Source: SpSt-398 sp041752235 (GTDB lineage: Bacteria > Bacteroidota > Bacteroidia > Chitinophagales > Chitinophagaceae). From it: a stretch of 64,000 nt of DNA. Made by a program: the position numbers and the translations under genes. A model generated the notes under the pieces. It saw nothing but the letters and a program-made list of their open reading frames with translations. It was not told where the DNA came from and did no database searches. Below, one piece after another: positions 36,177 through 46,147 of the stretch (the first letter of the stretch is position 1; every line of letters begins with the position of its first letter). The stretch is taken from positions 124,001 through 188,000 of the forward strand of contig JBGSHM010000010.1 in assembly GCA_041752235.1 (NCBI GenBank). The letters run 5' to 3'.

Positions 36177-36533
36177 TTATCGCGATAAGTGTGCTGGCGG
36201 ATGAGTTAATAATCGATCGATTGCAAATCGAACAAGGTCGTTTAGTGACATATTCTGAAGTGAGGCATAGTGTGCCGCTTGTTTGTGCAATTCAGAGGGT
36301 ATACGAATATTGAAACTTCCTTTGTAGGTTTTTTCTGGTTCTTTTCCAATTCTTTTACATGTATCTAAATAATCCTCAATAGCTTCCTTAAATGCCTTTT
36401 TCAGTTCTTTTACAGTTGACCCCTCAAAGCTTACCAAATCATTAAGCCCTATCACTTTACCGTAAAAAACATCATCCTCTGCGGAAAAGTGAATAGCAGC
36501 ACTATAGGACTTGTACTGAATTATGTTATTCAT
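36177..36533 (-). CDS. hicB: HicB-family antitoxin-like protein, orphan
   Basis: 118 residues from the ATG at 36533 (MNNIIQYKSYSAAIHF); four more in-frame residues upstream are less likely. The N-terminal half is the HicB partial RNase H fold (DVFYGKVIGLNDLVSFEG, STVKELKKAFKEAIEDYL); the C-terminal half is a ribbon-helix-helix DNA-binding segment (SFNIRIPSELHKQAAHYA..., LNDLVRFAIDRLL). HicB normally neutralises the mRNA-cleaving HicA toxin, but no 60-residue HicA frame is visible on either side (DoxX and the GH127 gene are adjacent). It may act on a distant HicA or serve as a repressor only. Confidence 0.85.
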   Translation of the reverse strand: MNNIIQYKSYSAAIHFSAEDDVFYGKVIGLNDLVSFEGSTVKELKKAFKEAIEDYLDTCKRIGKEPEKTYKGSFNIRIPSELHKQAAHYASLQNMSLNDLVRFAIDRLLTHPPAHLSR

Positions 36534-36595
36534 ATACCTATGCAAATCTAATTCATTTGCAAAGTGCTAAATTTTTTTGTAACGGAAAACTTCTT

Positions 36596-38992
36596 TTAGT
36601 TGATTTTCCATTCGTGGATACCCGCTGAATGCTCAGCAGGCAACCTCACTTCGATACGAAGCGCTGTGGTGGTAACTGGCTCAAACTGCACCCGATCATA
36701 CTGATCCTTGGTAATGGAATAGGGTGTGATATTTTTTACAGGCACCCAGGATTCCCCTTTCTTATAATACAATGTCCAGGAAGCAGGTATCCTGCATCCA
36801 CCAAATGGTGCATCATCAAACCAATACACGGATGACTCAGAAATAGTATAAGGCGCATCAAAATCATATTGTACCCACTCGGTGGTATTTTTCTTTGGCC
36901 ACCAATGAAGGTAGGAGGCGCTTTGATCCTTTGCATCCACCGGATCATACTGGTCATTTACCGTGCGCAACATCCGGTCATTAGCCATGGATGAACTCAC
37001 TTTGCTCTTGCTGGCAATGCTGGGAGCGGGTTTGGGTCTTGCTACCGCTGCATCATATGGTATCCATACTTCCATTTCAGAAGGGCCCCGGTTAGCCCAG
37101 GAATAATAAGGAATGGCCGTCACCGTTTGTTTTGACCGGATCAATTCATCGCTATTCAATTTCCGTTTGGTTGACCAGCCGGACATCTGGAGCGTTACCA
37201 CGCCATTGAGCAAATTGGGTGCAAATTGCGATTTGATGTCTGCTTCTTTATCCACCACAATATTCATCACCTATCCATCCAGATTGTCCGGACCTTCCAG
37301 GCAATATACCAAGGGCCCGCGTTGCAGGGCAAATCGTTTTTCATCCGCCTTGACCTGCTCAGCAGCCCGGATCTTCTTGACTTCCATCGGGAGGTCAACT
37401 AATATCTTATCTCCTTTTTTCCAGCTTCGCTGAATCACCGCATATCCTTTTTCCATTTTGATGGGAATGGATTGTCCATTCACCCGTATGGATACGGTTT
37501 TTTTTGTTTGGTTATCTGTTTGATACAAATCACCGGGAATGGGTTGATCCACTGCCCAACCAGGAATCCGGATCTTTACCGTAAAAGTGGATGTCTTGTC
37601 AGGATTGATGGTGATATTATTCTTTCCTTCCCAGGGATAGTTAGTCTCCTGTATGATGTTTACCCCGGCTACCGGCAGTTTTATGGTTGAATTACTTCCT
37701 ACATAAAGATTGATATAAAGGTCATTCTCGTTCTGCGCATATACATAACCCGGCATGGAGGGTAAGAATCTTGTCATATTGGAAATGCAACAGGCACAAC
37801 TAAACCAGGCACTACGCTGGTGTTGCCCAAGTGAAGCCAGCGGATTGGGATAAAAAAAGCGGTCACCACTCATGGACACTCCGGATAATAACCCATTGTA
37901 TAAAACGCGTTCCAACACATCCACATATTTGGCATCTCCATGCAGGAGGAACATGCGGCTGTTCCAATAGACATTGGCTATCGACGCGCAGGTTTCGGCA
38001 TAGGCACTCATATTGGGGAGGTCATAGTCCGCGCCAAATGCTTCCCCATTTCCGGTGGCGCCGATCCCGCCTGTGATGTAGAGTTTCTTCTGTACTACAT
38101 CATTCCAAATATCATCAATGGCTTTTAGGTATTGCCTGTCACCTGTAAGGGCCGCCACATCGGCCATGCCGGTGTACATATAAGCCGCACGAACCGAATG
38201 GCCTACGGCAGTATGCTGATCCACTACCGGTATGTGCGATTGGCTATACTCCTGATTGTAATGACCGGGCTTTCCTCTGAGATCAAGAAAGAACTTAGCC
38301 AGATCCAGGTATTCTTTTTTCCCGGTAATGCGGTACAATTTGGTCAACCCGGTTTCGACCACCTGGTGACCTGGGAACTTCTCCACTTTTCCCCAGCCAA
38401 AATCCTTTACCAGCAGATCGGCATTCCGAAGGGCAATGTCCAACAGGTTGCGCTTACCAGTGGCCAAATAATGGGCGGCCGCGGACTCAAAAAGGTGGCC
38501 GCTATTATAAAGTTCATGACTCAGGTCTTCATCTTTTTCCCAGCGTTTAGCCCCCACCCATTCATGTGGTTTAGGCGCATTCATCGTCCGAAAAGTATAG
38601 AGATAGCCATCGGGCTCCTGGGCGGAACCGATGAGACTGATCAGGGTGTCCAGATAAGCTTCAAGTTTAGGGTCGGGTTCAGTTTGCAAACTATAAGAAG
38701 CTCCTTCAATGGTTTTATACAGATCAGTGTCATCAAAAGGAAAGGCGGTCATTGTATCAACCGGCATCATGCCCGAAGCACGCAGAAAATTATCCATGCG
38801 TCCGGTTCGTTGGCACTGGCTAAAGGTATATGGGATGGACACTTCTTTATTGATCCGGATCTTGGGTTTCCAAAAATTATCCATCACCTGTACCTGGATA
38901 AAGGGGACGGGTTGAATGGGATAGTCTGCATTTTGCCCAAAGCTGTTAAGAGCAAGAGCGGTCAGGGCGACCGCAAAGAGTCCATATTTCAT
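36596..38992 (-). pseudogene. GH127-type (DUF1680) gene with an in-frame amber codon
   Basis: Read through a single TAG (37273-37271) the frame gives about 798 residues with a signal peptide (MKYGLFAVALTALALNSFGQ). The part before the stop (573 residues) holds the (alpha/alpha)6 barrel of the beta-L-arabinofuranosidase family, including the probable zinc site residues in AYAETCASIA and FSCACCISN. The part after the stop continues the beta-sandwich (VMNIVVDKEADIKS) and ends in a discoidin-like domain (about residues 650-798, WVQYDFDAPYTISESSVYW). Downstream frame is unchanged, so this is a point change, not a shift. If translation stops, the truncated enzyme lacks the C-terminal domains. It follows an intact GH127 gene by two bases. 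Confidence 0.85.
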
Positions 38993-38994
38993 GA

Positions 38995-41343
38995 TCAGTT
39001 GTTTTTTATAGTCCTCACCCCAAATAGGCGGGCGGTGGTTGTTCCATGTGTGGCGATCACTTTTACAGTGATGCTTGTTTTACCAGCAATTAACCCGGCT
39101 GGTATTGAATAGGCTACCGGATAGAATTTGTTGGCCTCTCCCCCTTTCCAATCTACCGTGACAAAGGGCTGTCCATCGATCAGCACATCAAACTTTCGAT
39201 TCTTGTCATCCCCAAGATAAACCATCAGCAGCGAATTTGATTGTCCGGGGTCCACTTTCATCATAAAAGAAAAATGATGATCGGCCCTGGCTTCTCTTCC
39301 ATTTATTCCAAGGGCATCACTTACATAGGATCTTTCTGTGGCTTGAAGTTGGTGGTCGCGTTCAGGTTGCATCTCTCCTATCCGGAAATAATCAATGGTA
39401 TTGGCTTCGATCTCCTGTTGTTTGCGCTTCTCCTCTTCGTAGGAAGATTTTCTTTTCTCCCAATCTGCCCGGGTAAAATAATCCCAATAGACAGTGTAGT
39501 GTTGTTTATATGTTTGGTAAAAAGGCCGTAAAACCGGACTAAAGGGTTGTGCAACTTGTTGCACTGTAAACTCAAGCGGATTTTTTCCCGTGGGTTTTAT
39601 CCAGTTTTTCACTTCGCGGTCATCGGTCAGCAGAACAGGCACTCCATACACCGGATCGGGAAGGCTATCCCCTAACTGACCGGCCAAAACCAATGGGCCA
39701 TACAACAGGGCCACCCTGTCTTTATTATCGGGCATGGATTCGGTGTAGAGGTCAAAGCGAAAATTTAATTCTACCTGGTCATTGTCTTTCCATTCCCGGT
39801 TAATAACGATATAGCCATTTTCCAGGCGGTAAGAATCTATCGTTAAGCCATTCACTTTGAGTGTGGGGCTTTGTTTGGCCCAGGCCGGTTTGCGTAAGCG
39901 CAAAGAAAATGTCCTGGGTTGTTTTGTTTGCACGTGAAAAAGAACCCTTCCCGATTCGGGAAAATTTGTTTCCTGTTTGATCTTAATCCCCTCCTTCCAA
40001 TCCAATACGGAAGGAATATAGAGGTTCACGTACAATCCACCATTCCCATCCCCTAAATCCTGGTAATAGATCGCTTCCCCATATTTTGCATGATTCTCCA
40101 TACCTGTTCCCACACAACAGGTAAAGGTGTTGAAGGAATCGCTAAACACTTTTTTTGTTCCCATGCGCAAGGGCACGAAATAACACATCATCCCGTTTTC
40201 AGGGTTTTGCGAAGCCAGGATATGGTTATACAAGGCGCGCTCGTAATAGTCCATGTACTCACTGTTCGGTGCCCAGGAGAAGAGGTGCCTGGTCAATTTG
40301 AGCATGTTATAGGTATTGCAGGTCTCACAGGTATTGTCACTCAGTCGGTCGTTTAACTTATCCGCTTCTCCACAATACTCATAACTGCTGTTCCCACCAA
40401 TAACATAGGTATGGTGTTTTACCATGGTCTCCCAAAAAAAGGAAGCAATGGTTTTATCTCGTTGGTTTCGGGTGATCTCATATTGATTGGCGCTCCCAAT
40501 GGCCTTGGGTACATTGGTATTTGAATGTTTGCCTGGCATGGGATCGATCCGCTCTGACAGGGGTTTCATTACAAAATCATCAAAGAATTTATAGGAAAGG
40601 TCGAGGTATTTTCGGTTGCCGGTGAGTTTGTAAACAGTAGCCAGCACATCATTCATCCCTCCCCATTCGCAGCGGAGCATTTTTTGTCGCAATGAATCGT
40701 TAAGCGGGTTGACAATTGTTGCCGTCCAATCGGACATGCCTTTTACCAGTTCCAGTGCTTTAGGATTCTCTGTATAGGTAAATGCATCCACGAGTCCAGC
40801 CATTACTTTATGCACCGTGTACCAGGGGCTCCAGCCACCATTGAGGTCAAAGCCACCGGAGCGTATCTCCCCTCTGGCCACCTGGCTAAAGATGGAATCC
40901 TCCTCGGGGATGGCACCAATATATCCAGAACCTCGTGCCTGTTGACATTTTTCCAGTTCATTCACGATCAACCCTACCTTGTTTTTAAATTCCATGTTTC
41001 CCGTACTGGCATACATGAGCGCACAGGCTGAGAGATAATGACCAAGGGTATGACCCGACAATCCCATGCTTTCCCAGCCACCATATACTTCGCCTCGTGT
41101 GGGTAGCTTGGCATTTACATAAAACCGATGAAGTAAACGATAGGGGTCGATGCTCAACAAATAAGCCGCATCATTATCCTGGGCGGTTTTGAAGGGGGAA
41201 CCGGGGAGGAGGCGGATCTGATGGAGGGGTACTTCTCCAACAGATTTGACACCTGAATGTATTTTATGTGATTGTGCTGAAAGTTCGATGATTAATAAAA
41301 GGCCAAGAAGAGCCCCTATTCCGGAATAAATAAATTTTCGCAT
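38995..41343 (-). CDS. GH127-family beta-L-arabinofuranosidase-like protein (DUF1680), intact
   Basis: 782 residues with a signal peptide (IYSGIGALLGLLLIIELSAQ). The catalytic (alpha/alpha)6 barrel runs from about 45 to 440 (WESMGLSGHTLGHYLSACALMY). Candidate zinc and nucleophile cysteines, as known in GH127 and related GH146 enzymes, are seen in DNTCETCNTYNMLKL near 335 and FNTFTCCVGTGMENH near 410. The C-terminal part (about 450-782) has beta domains and a further sandwich found in many Bacteroidota members. Acts on beta-L-arabinofuranosides of pectin or extensin-type glycans. Two bases separate it from the second family member, so they are one operon. Confidence 0.9.
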   Translation of the reverse strand: MRKFIYSGIGALLGLLLIIELSAQSHKIHSGVKSVGEVPLHQIRLLPGSPFKTAQDNDAAYLLSIDPYRLLHRFYVNAKLPTRGEVYGGWESMGLSGHTLGHYLSACALMYASTGNMEFKNKVGLIVNELEKCQQARGSGYIGAIPEEDSIFSQVARGEIRSGGFDLNGGWSPWYTVHKVMAGLVDAFTYTENPKALELVKGMSDWTATIVNPLNDSLRQKMLRCEWGGMNDVLATVYKLTGNRKYLDLSYKFFDDFVMKPLSERIDPMPGKHSNTNVPKAIGSANQYEITRNQRDKTIASFFWETMVKHHTYVIGGNSSYEYCGEADKLNDRLSDNTCETCNTYNMLKLTRHLFSWAPNSEYMDYYERALYNHILASQNPENGMMCYFVPLRMGTKKVFSDSFNTFTCCVGTGMENHAKYGEAIYYQDLGDGNGGLYVNLYIPSVLDWKEGIKIKQETNFPESGRVLFHVQTKQPRTFSLRLRKPAWAKQSPTLKVNGLTIDSYRLENGYIVINREWKDNDQVELNFRFDLYTESMPDNKDRVALLYGPLVLAGQLGDSLPDPVYGVPVLLTDDREVKNWIKPTGKNPLEFTVQQVAQPFSPVLRPFYQTYKQHYTVYWDYFTRADWEKRKSSYEEEKRKQQEIEANTIDYFRIGEMQPERDHQLQATERSYVSDALGINGREARADHHFSFMMKVDPGQSNSLLMVYLGDDKNRKFDVLIDGQPFVTVDWKGGEANKFYPVAYSIPAGLIAGKTSITVKVIATHGTTTARLFGVRTIKNN

Positions 41344-41466
41344 ATAAGTTTCAGGTAATTAGTGTCAAATTAATAATTATTATAATGACCACCATAAAAC
41401 CTTTATCAAGTCATTTTAATTCCTCCGTATTAATATTACCTTGTACGCTCAACACACCTGAAGAAA

Positions 41467-42735
41467 ATGTTTCGAGCTCAGTTTTCCTACCCACTACGTA
41501 AATTGATTTTCCCTCTTAGTATGCTCGTACTCATTGGATGTACGCAGGTAGGTGATGATACGCGTGACCCGGATCCTTCGGTGAGTCCGAATGGTATGCT
41601 CTACATCGACGTGATAGGTGATTTCATGAAACTTGACCCTTCCAAAGATTCGGTGTACTGGCGTGCCCCCATTCCCCAGTATTTCAATTCATCAGGGAAC
41701 CCTATGACTTTTGATTCAGGTTATTTTTACCATGGCAATCATATGAGTATAACCTGCTTTCGGACAAGCACGGGTGGTGTTGCCTGGTCGCATAGCTGGC
41801 TTGCTTTTTCAGATGCCTATACTTATCGGGAGCCTGCTTTTAAGGATAGTATGGTATTTTTTACCTACCCCACCAGCGCCTGGGACCATGGTTACCTGCT
41901 TTGCATGAATAAGAAAACAGGTGGGCTTTACTGGAAAATTCAGATCGATTCGGGTGGTGTTTACACGAGTTTTAATGGAGTGCCGGTGATATCAGGCGAC
42001 AAGGTGGTTTGTATGACCCGAAATGCCAACGATCAAATCGTATTAAAGGCATTTTTGGCAAAAACGGGACAATTGGTTTGGGCCACAGCGCCGATCAATG
42101 CCTCTATCCGCAACAAGTTTTGGGAAAAGAACGGCCGTATTTACACCGCTTATGGCAATGATGCCGTTTGTTATGATGCAGCTACGGGCCAGGAATTATG
42201 GAAGACCAGTATTCAAGATCCATCCTATCATTATTCGTATAACTTTCTGGACAATGATAAGATGGTAGTGGTTAGGGTCATCTCCAATATTACGTACAAG
42301 GTCATTCAGCTATCGCTGGCCAGTGGAACTGTCATTCAATCTCAACAGCTCATCCTTCCATCCACTTATGCTTCATTTTCTCAATTGATTGCTCCGTTGG
42401 GAATTTCTTACCAGAACAATAAACTTTACGTTGCCCATTACTATTCTATCGACAGCCTGGATATTTACGCTCATGACGTTAATACCTTGTCACAATTGTG
42501 GACCAAACGATTTGCCAACCATTTATTAACCGGTCAAGCCCCCGTATTAAGTGACAAGTACCTCATTTTCCCCATCAACGATAAATACAACACGCCCTCC
42601 CAGGATACCAGCAAAATGATCTTTCTGGATCTAAGTGGCAATCTGCTTAAAAAAATTCCATACAACACCATTTATACGGACAAGTTGGTTTATGAGGAGA
42701 ATGGAGTGTTCTATGATCAGGGAAAGCGGTTTTGA
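41467..42735 (+). CDS. PQQ-like beta-propeller lipoprotein
   Basis: 422 residues with a lipobox (Leu-Ile-Gly-Cys, Cys25). The chain is built of propeller blades with repeats such as LYWKIQIDSGG, GQLVWATAPIN, TGQELWKTSIQ and LSQLWTKRFANH, the W-motif pattern of PQQ/BamB-like propellers. No quinoprotein catalytic residues or BamB partner genes are seen, so a binding or scaffold role in the outer membrane is more likely than an enzyme. It is alone on the plus strand between two minus-strand carbohydrate units and ends 6 bases before the convergent GT gene. Confidence 0.8.
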   Translation: MFRAQFSYPLRKLIFPLSMLVLIGCTQVGDDTRDPDPSVSPNGMLYIDVIGDFMKLDPSKDSVYWRAPIPQYFNSSGNPMTFDSGYFYHGNHMSITCFRTSTGGVAWSHSWLAFSDAYTYREPAFKDSMVFFTYPTSAWDHGYLLCMNKKTGGLYWKIQIDSGGVYTSFNGVPVISGDKVVCMTRNANDQIVLKAFLAKTGQLVWATAPINASIRNKFWEKNGRIYTAYGNDAVCYDAATGQELWKTSIQDPSYHYSYNFLDNDKMVVVRVISNITYKVIQLSLASGTVIQSQQLILPSTYASFSQLIAPLGISYQNNKLYVAHYYSIDSLDIYAHDVNTLSQLWTKRFANHLLTGQAPVLSDKYLIFPINDKYNTPSQDTSKMIFLDLSGNLLKKIPYNTIYTDKLVYEENGVFYDQGKRF

Positions 42736-42740
42736 TTCGT

Positions 42741-45041
42741 TCATTGTAAACTCCACTCTACTTCCGAACTTTTTACACCGGTTGGGCTTGCCAACACAAA
42801 TGGACTCACCATGGTTAATCGTGCCATGAGATAACTGACGGTAGATTCCGCGCCTTGATTTAGATTGATATAATGGGCTTCCAACCCGTCATAGCAACCA
42901 CCGGTTGATGGATTGTAGATCACCTGGCTCAGGTGGTTATTTCCCTGGAACCAATCAAAAGCTGTTTTCATTTTTTCCTTATAACCCATACCAGGAAATA
43001 CTGAATTGAATTTGTCCAGGGCCATTACTGTATAGGCCACGTCAATCGGCTGTTCTCCTCCTGGTTCTTCCTGTTGCACGATTTTCATTCTTTGCAACCA
43101 GTGTTTATTCAAAATGACTTTGAAGCCGGTTGGGGGAAATACTTTCTCCAATAAAAAATCAAAGGAGGCCTGCGCGATTTCGAGGTAAACCGGATTCTTG
43201 GTGGTTAACCAGGCACAGAGTAAAGCTTCGGGCAGGATGCTATTGGCGTAGGTGAGATAACTCTCAAACCAATGCCAATTCCCTGTTTTCTCATGTCGGT
43301 ACATTTGTACCAGTCTGTTTGCAAGACGTTCCATGAGTTGGATAAGAGCCGGGTTCTTATCGTGCAGACTCATATAATAAAGTCCTTTTAATATAAATGC
43401 CAGGGAACGGGTAGAGTGAATCCCTTCCGCCGAACGAAGGCCATGGGAGAAGAGAAGTTTTGCCTCTAATACAAGGGCCGAGGAAAGCTGGGGGGAGATG
43501 GAAACCATAAATCCAAGCGCCCAAATAGCACGTCCCAGGGAATCATCCAGGTTCACGGTATCATTCTGATCGGTAGGTTTACCCTTTTGATCAATATAAT
43601 TAAAGAAACCACCTGCAGGGTTCTGGCAATGCTGAAGAAACCCAAAATAGATCCGTATGTATTTCAGGTCATCGGGATCGCTGGTCATCCGGTAATGGTG
43701 ACAAAGGGCGATCAAAGCCCGCGCATTGTCGTCAAGGGTATAGCCTGAGTTGATATCCGGCTGATCAATATCCGCAAATTGGATCATACCACGCAGGGTG
43801 GTCATTCGTTTTACATGATCCAGGTTCACCGGTGGCATGCTATAGGAAAGGTGAATATTATGCTCATCCAGTGAAGCAAAGAGTTTTGCATGCGCGATTG
43901 CTGAATTCTGCCAGGCCGTAGCAGCCATGATATGCAATCCATTCCGGCTGATACGTGACCGCAGGTCTTCATCGGCCAGCAAACCAATAACTGCCCTGCC
44001 AATCTGATCGGGACTTTCAAAATCAACGATCACTCCTGCTTCCCGGTCAAGTACTTCCAGGGCATGAGGTATGGGGGTAGATACGACCGCGCATCCACAA
44101 CTAATGGCATAGGAAAACGTACCACTTACAGTTTGGTTAGGGTCTTTGGAGGTAAAAATGTATATGTCAGTCAGTACGAGATACTCCAATAATTCGTCCA
44201 ATGGCAGAAACCGGTTAATGAAGCGAACATGGTCTTCCAAGCCCAGTTCCTGTACCTTTTCCTTTAGAAACTCCCGGTAACTCTCCCCTTCCTGTCTGAC
44301 AACAGCCGGGTGTGTCTTACCAATGATCAGAAATAATGTCCCGGGTTCTTCCCGGATAATGGCTGGCAGGGCTTCCAGCGTAGATTCAATATTCTTTCCC
44401 GAACTCAGCAACCCAAATGTTGTCAGTACTTTTCGCCCATCCAGTTCATACCGGGCTTTGAGTATCTCCTTTTCCGCATGCGCCACAAGGTGGGTGCCAT
44501 GGGCTATGACCTGGACCTTTTCAACCGGCAGGTAATATTCCTCCGTCAAAATGCGGCGTGAGTGTTTGGTCATCACCACCAGTTTGGTGGCATATTGCGC
44601 AATGGCCTGCACCTTTGCTTTGAGTTCTTCACCCGGATTTGGCAATACGGTATGAAAGGCGATGATGATCGGTTTATTAAGCGCACGTAGAAAATCAATA
44701 AATGCCGGTTCACCGCTTTTAAACAAACCAAACTCATGTTGTATCATGACAGCTACCAAGCGGGGTCGGTTATTGATCAATCGGGCCAGGTTGGCAAAAG
44801 AGCTTGGGTCATCTGTATTCAGTACAAATTCGATCTCATCTGCATACGTATGCCTGTCCTGTCCTGATTCAACCGGACAAAGGGTGATCATGAAGGAGTG
44901 ATTGAACTTATCATGCAGGGATTTTACTAGATCCTGTGTATAGGTGGCGATCCCACATTCCCGGGGTGGGAAAGAAGTGATCATCATGATCTCCGGTAAT
45001 TGTTCCCGCATGGAAGCCGGGTATTTTAGTGCTGTATTCAT
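42741..45041 (-). CDS. GT4 glycosyltransferase fused to an (alpha/alpha)-barrel-like domain
   Basis: 766 residues from the ATG at 45041, which overlaps the GH130 stop as ATGA, the best sign that this is the true start (an in-frame ATG at 45068 lies inside the GH130 gene). Residues about 15-390 form a GT-B glycosyltransferase of family 4 (FPPRECGIATYTQDLV, then GLLSSGKNIESTLEALP, DIYIFTSKDPNQTVSGTFSYAISCG with the donor-binding Glu region). Residues about 400-760 are helical with repeats typical of six-hairpin barrels (DDNARALIALCHHY, LDDSLGRAIWALGFMV). No signal peptide, so cytoplasmic. Partnered with GH130: synthesis and turnover of a mannose-containing glycan is inferred. Confidence 0.85.
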   Translation of the reverse strand: MNTALKYPASMREQLPEIMMITSFPPRECGIATYTQDLVKSLHDKFNHSFMITLCPVESGQDRHTYADEIEFVLNTDDPSSFANLARLINNRPRLVAVMIQHEFGLFKSGEPAFIDFLRALNKPIIIAFHTVLPNPGEELKAKVQAIAQYATKLVVMTKHSRRILTEEYYLPVEKVQVIAHGTHLVAHAEKEILKARYELDGRKVLTTFGLLSSGKNIESTLEALPAIIREEPGTLFLIIGKTHPAVVRQEGESYREFLKEKVQELGLEDHVRFINRFLPLDELLEYLVLTDIYIFTSKDPNQTVSGTFSYAISCGCAVVSTPIPHALEVLDREAGVIVDFESPDQIGRAVIGLLADEDLRSRISRNGLHIMAATAWQNSAIAHAKLFASLDEHNIHLSYSMPPVNLDHVKRMTTLRGMIQFADIDQPDINSGYTLDDNARALIALCHHYRMTSDPDDLKYIRIYFGFLQHCQNPAGGFFNYIDQKGKPTDQNDTVNLDDSLGRAIWALGFMVSISPQLSSALVLEAKLLFSHGLRSAEGIHSTRSLAFILKGLYYMSLHDKNPALIQLMERLANRLVQMYRHEKTGNWHWFESYLTYANSILPEALLCAWLTTKNPVYLEIAQASFDFLLEKVFPPTGFKVILNKHWLQRMKIVQQEEPGGEQPIDVAYTVMALDKFNSVFPGMGYKEKMKTAFDWFQGNNHLSQVIYNPSTGGCYDGLEAHYINLNQGAESTVSYLMARLTMVSPFVLASPTGVKSSEVEWSLQ

Positions 45042-46147
45042 AAGATTGTCTGTTGGTCCCTGGGCCATAATATTTCGTCTTTCCGTAAGTTTTGTGAATT
45101 TGATCTGTCATCCAACAGGGCTTCAAGTAACTCGGGTATGTTCAACGAGGCACAGGCGATCTGTTCATCGGCAGCCCCATAATAGATATGTAGGGTATCG
45201 CCTTTTCGAACTGCTCCTGTTGGAAAACATACATTGTTTACTTCTCCTTTTAATTCCCAGGATTGGTCTGGCTTAAAAAGTGAATAGGGCAACCGCCCTA
45301 ATTCCTTTAAAGGGTCGTCAAGATCAAGAAGGGCGGCACAAGCGGAGTAAACGTATCCATTTACAGTATCGTGAACACCGTGGTAGATCAATAACCAGCC
45401 TTTCTCAGTTTCAATGGGCGGGCAACCGCCACCGATATAACTCACTTCGTGTTTGTAGCGGGGAGCCAGCACAATGAATTGTTCCAGGTGGAGCAAATAA
45501 TTTTGCCAAAATTCAGGAGTCAGTTCAGCCAATGAATCCACGGTGACCAACTGGATATCAGGTTTGATCCGGTGCAGGAAACATAATTTCCCTTTGATCC
45601 TCCGCGGGAAGAAGATCACATTTTTGTCCCACAAATAGGGCTTGACCCCTGGTTTTTCGTTGGCCACATTCTTACTATTGAACCGGGCGTATTTTTCATT
45701 AATGATCCCTTTTGATTCCGCCAGGTGTTTGAATTCGAGGTAGGACACCTGTGGTACCAATACCCCATGTTTTTCAAATTGCTTCAGGTCAGTAGAAGTA
45801 GCCAGGCAACCCAGGGCATTCACCCCGTCATAGGCAGTATAGGTAAGATAGAATAGCCCATCGATACAAACGATCCGTGGATCTTCCACCCCGCTATTCT
45901 CATATTCAAATTGAGGGTAAAGGATGGGGTAATCCAGTCGTTCTGTTACAGTCATCGGGTCTTTTAGTCGGCAATACCCGATCGTGGAATAATTCGCTCG
46001 GGCTACGGCCCGGTAAAAAAGGTGAATTTCTCCATTGTTCTCAATGACTGCCGGGTTCAATACTCCATCTGATTCAAAGCCCTGATCTGTTTTACGAATG
46101 ACAATTCCATGTTTCTCTACTGTTACCATAGTTATATTTTTTAACAT
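45038..46147 (-). CDS. Glycoside hydrolase family 130 (beta-mannoside phosphorylase or mannosidase)
   Basis: 369 residues, five-bladed propeller of GH130: GVLNPAVIENNGEIHLFYRA, the Asp-containing GVEDPRIV motif near residue 98, and YHGVHDTVNGYVYSACAALLDLDDP near 265. The catalytic Asp and phosphate-binding His or Arg residues fall in such motifs in characterised GH130 phosphorylases; which subgroup this is cannot be read here. No signal peptide, so it acts in the cytoplasm on imported or endogenous beta-mannosides. Its stop overlaps the GT4-fusion start by four bases, so translation is coupled. Confidence 0.92.
   Translation of the reverse strand: MLKNITMVTVEKHGIVIRKTDQGFESDGVLNPAVIENNGEIHLFYRAVARANYSTIGYCRLKDPMTVTERLDYPILYPQFEYENSGVEDPRIVCIDGLFYLTYTAYDGVNALGCLATSTDLKQFEKHGVLVPQVSYLEFKHLAESKGIINEKYARFNSKNVANEKPGVKPYLWDKNVIFFPRRIKGKLCFLHRIKPDIQLVTVDSLAELTPEFWQNYLLHLEQFIVLAPRYKHEVSYIGGGCPPIETEKGWLLIYHGVHDTVNGYVYSACAALLDLDDPLKELGRLPYSLFKPDQSWELKGEVNNVCFPTGAVRKGDTLHIYYGAADEQIACASLNIPELLEALLDDRSNSQNLRKDEILWPRDQQTIL

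Noticed and set aside
38132..39112. Long plus-strand frame of 326 codons
   Set aside because: It lies antisense over the GH127-family genes, has no domain, and mirrors their codon pattern.
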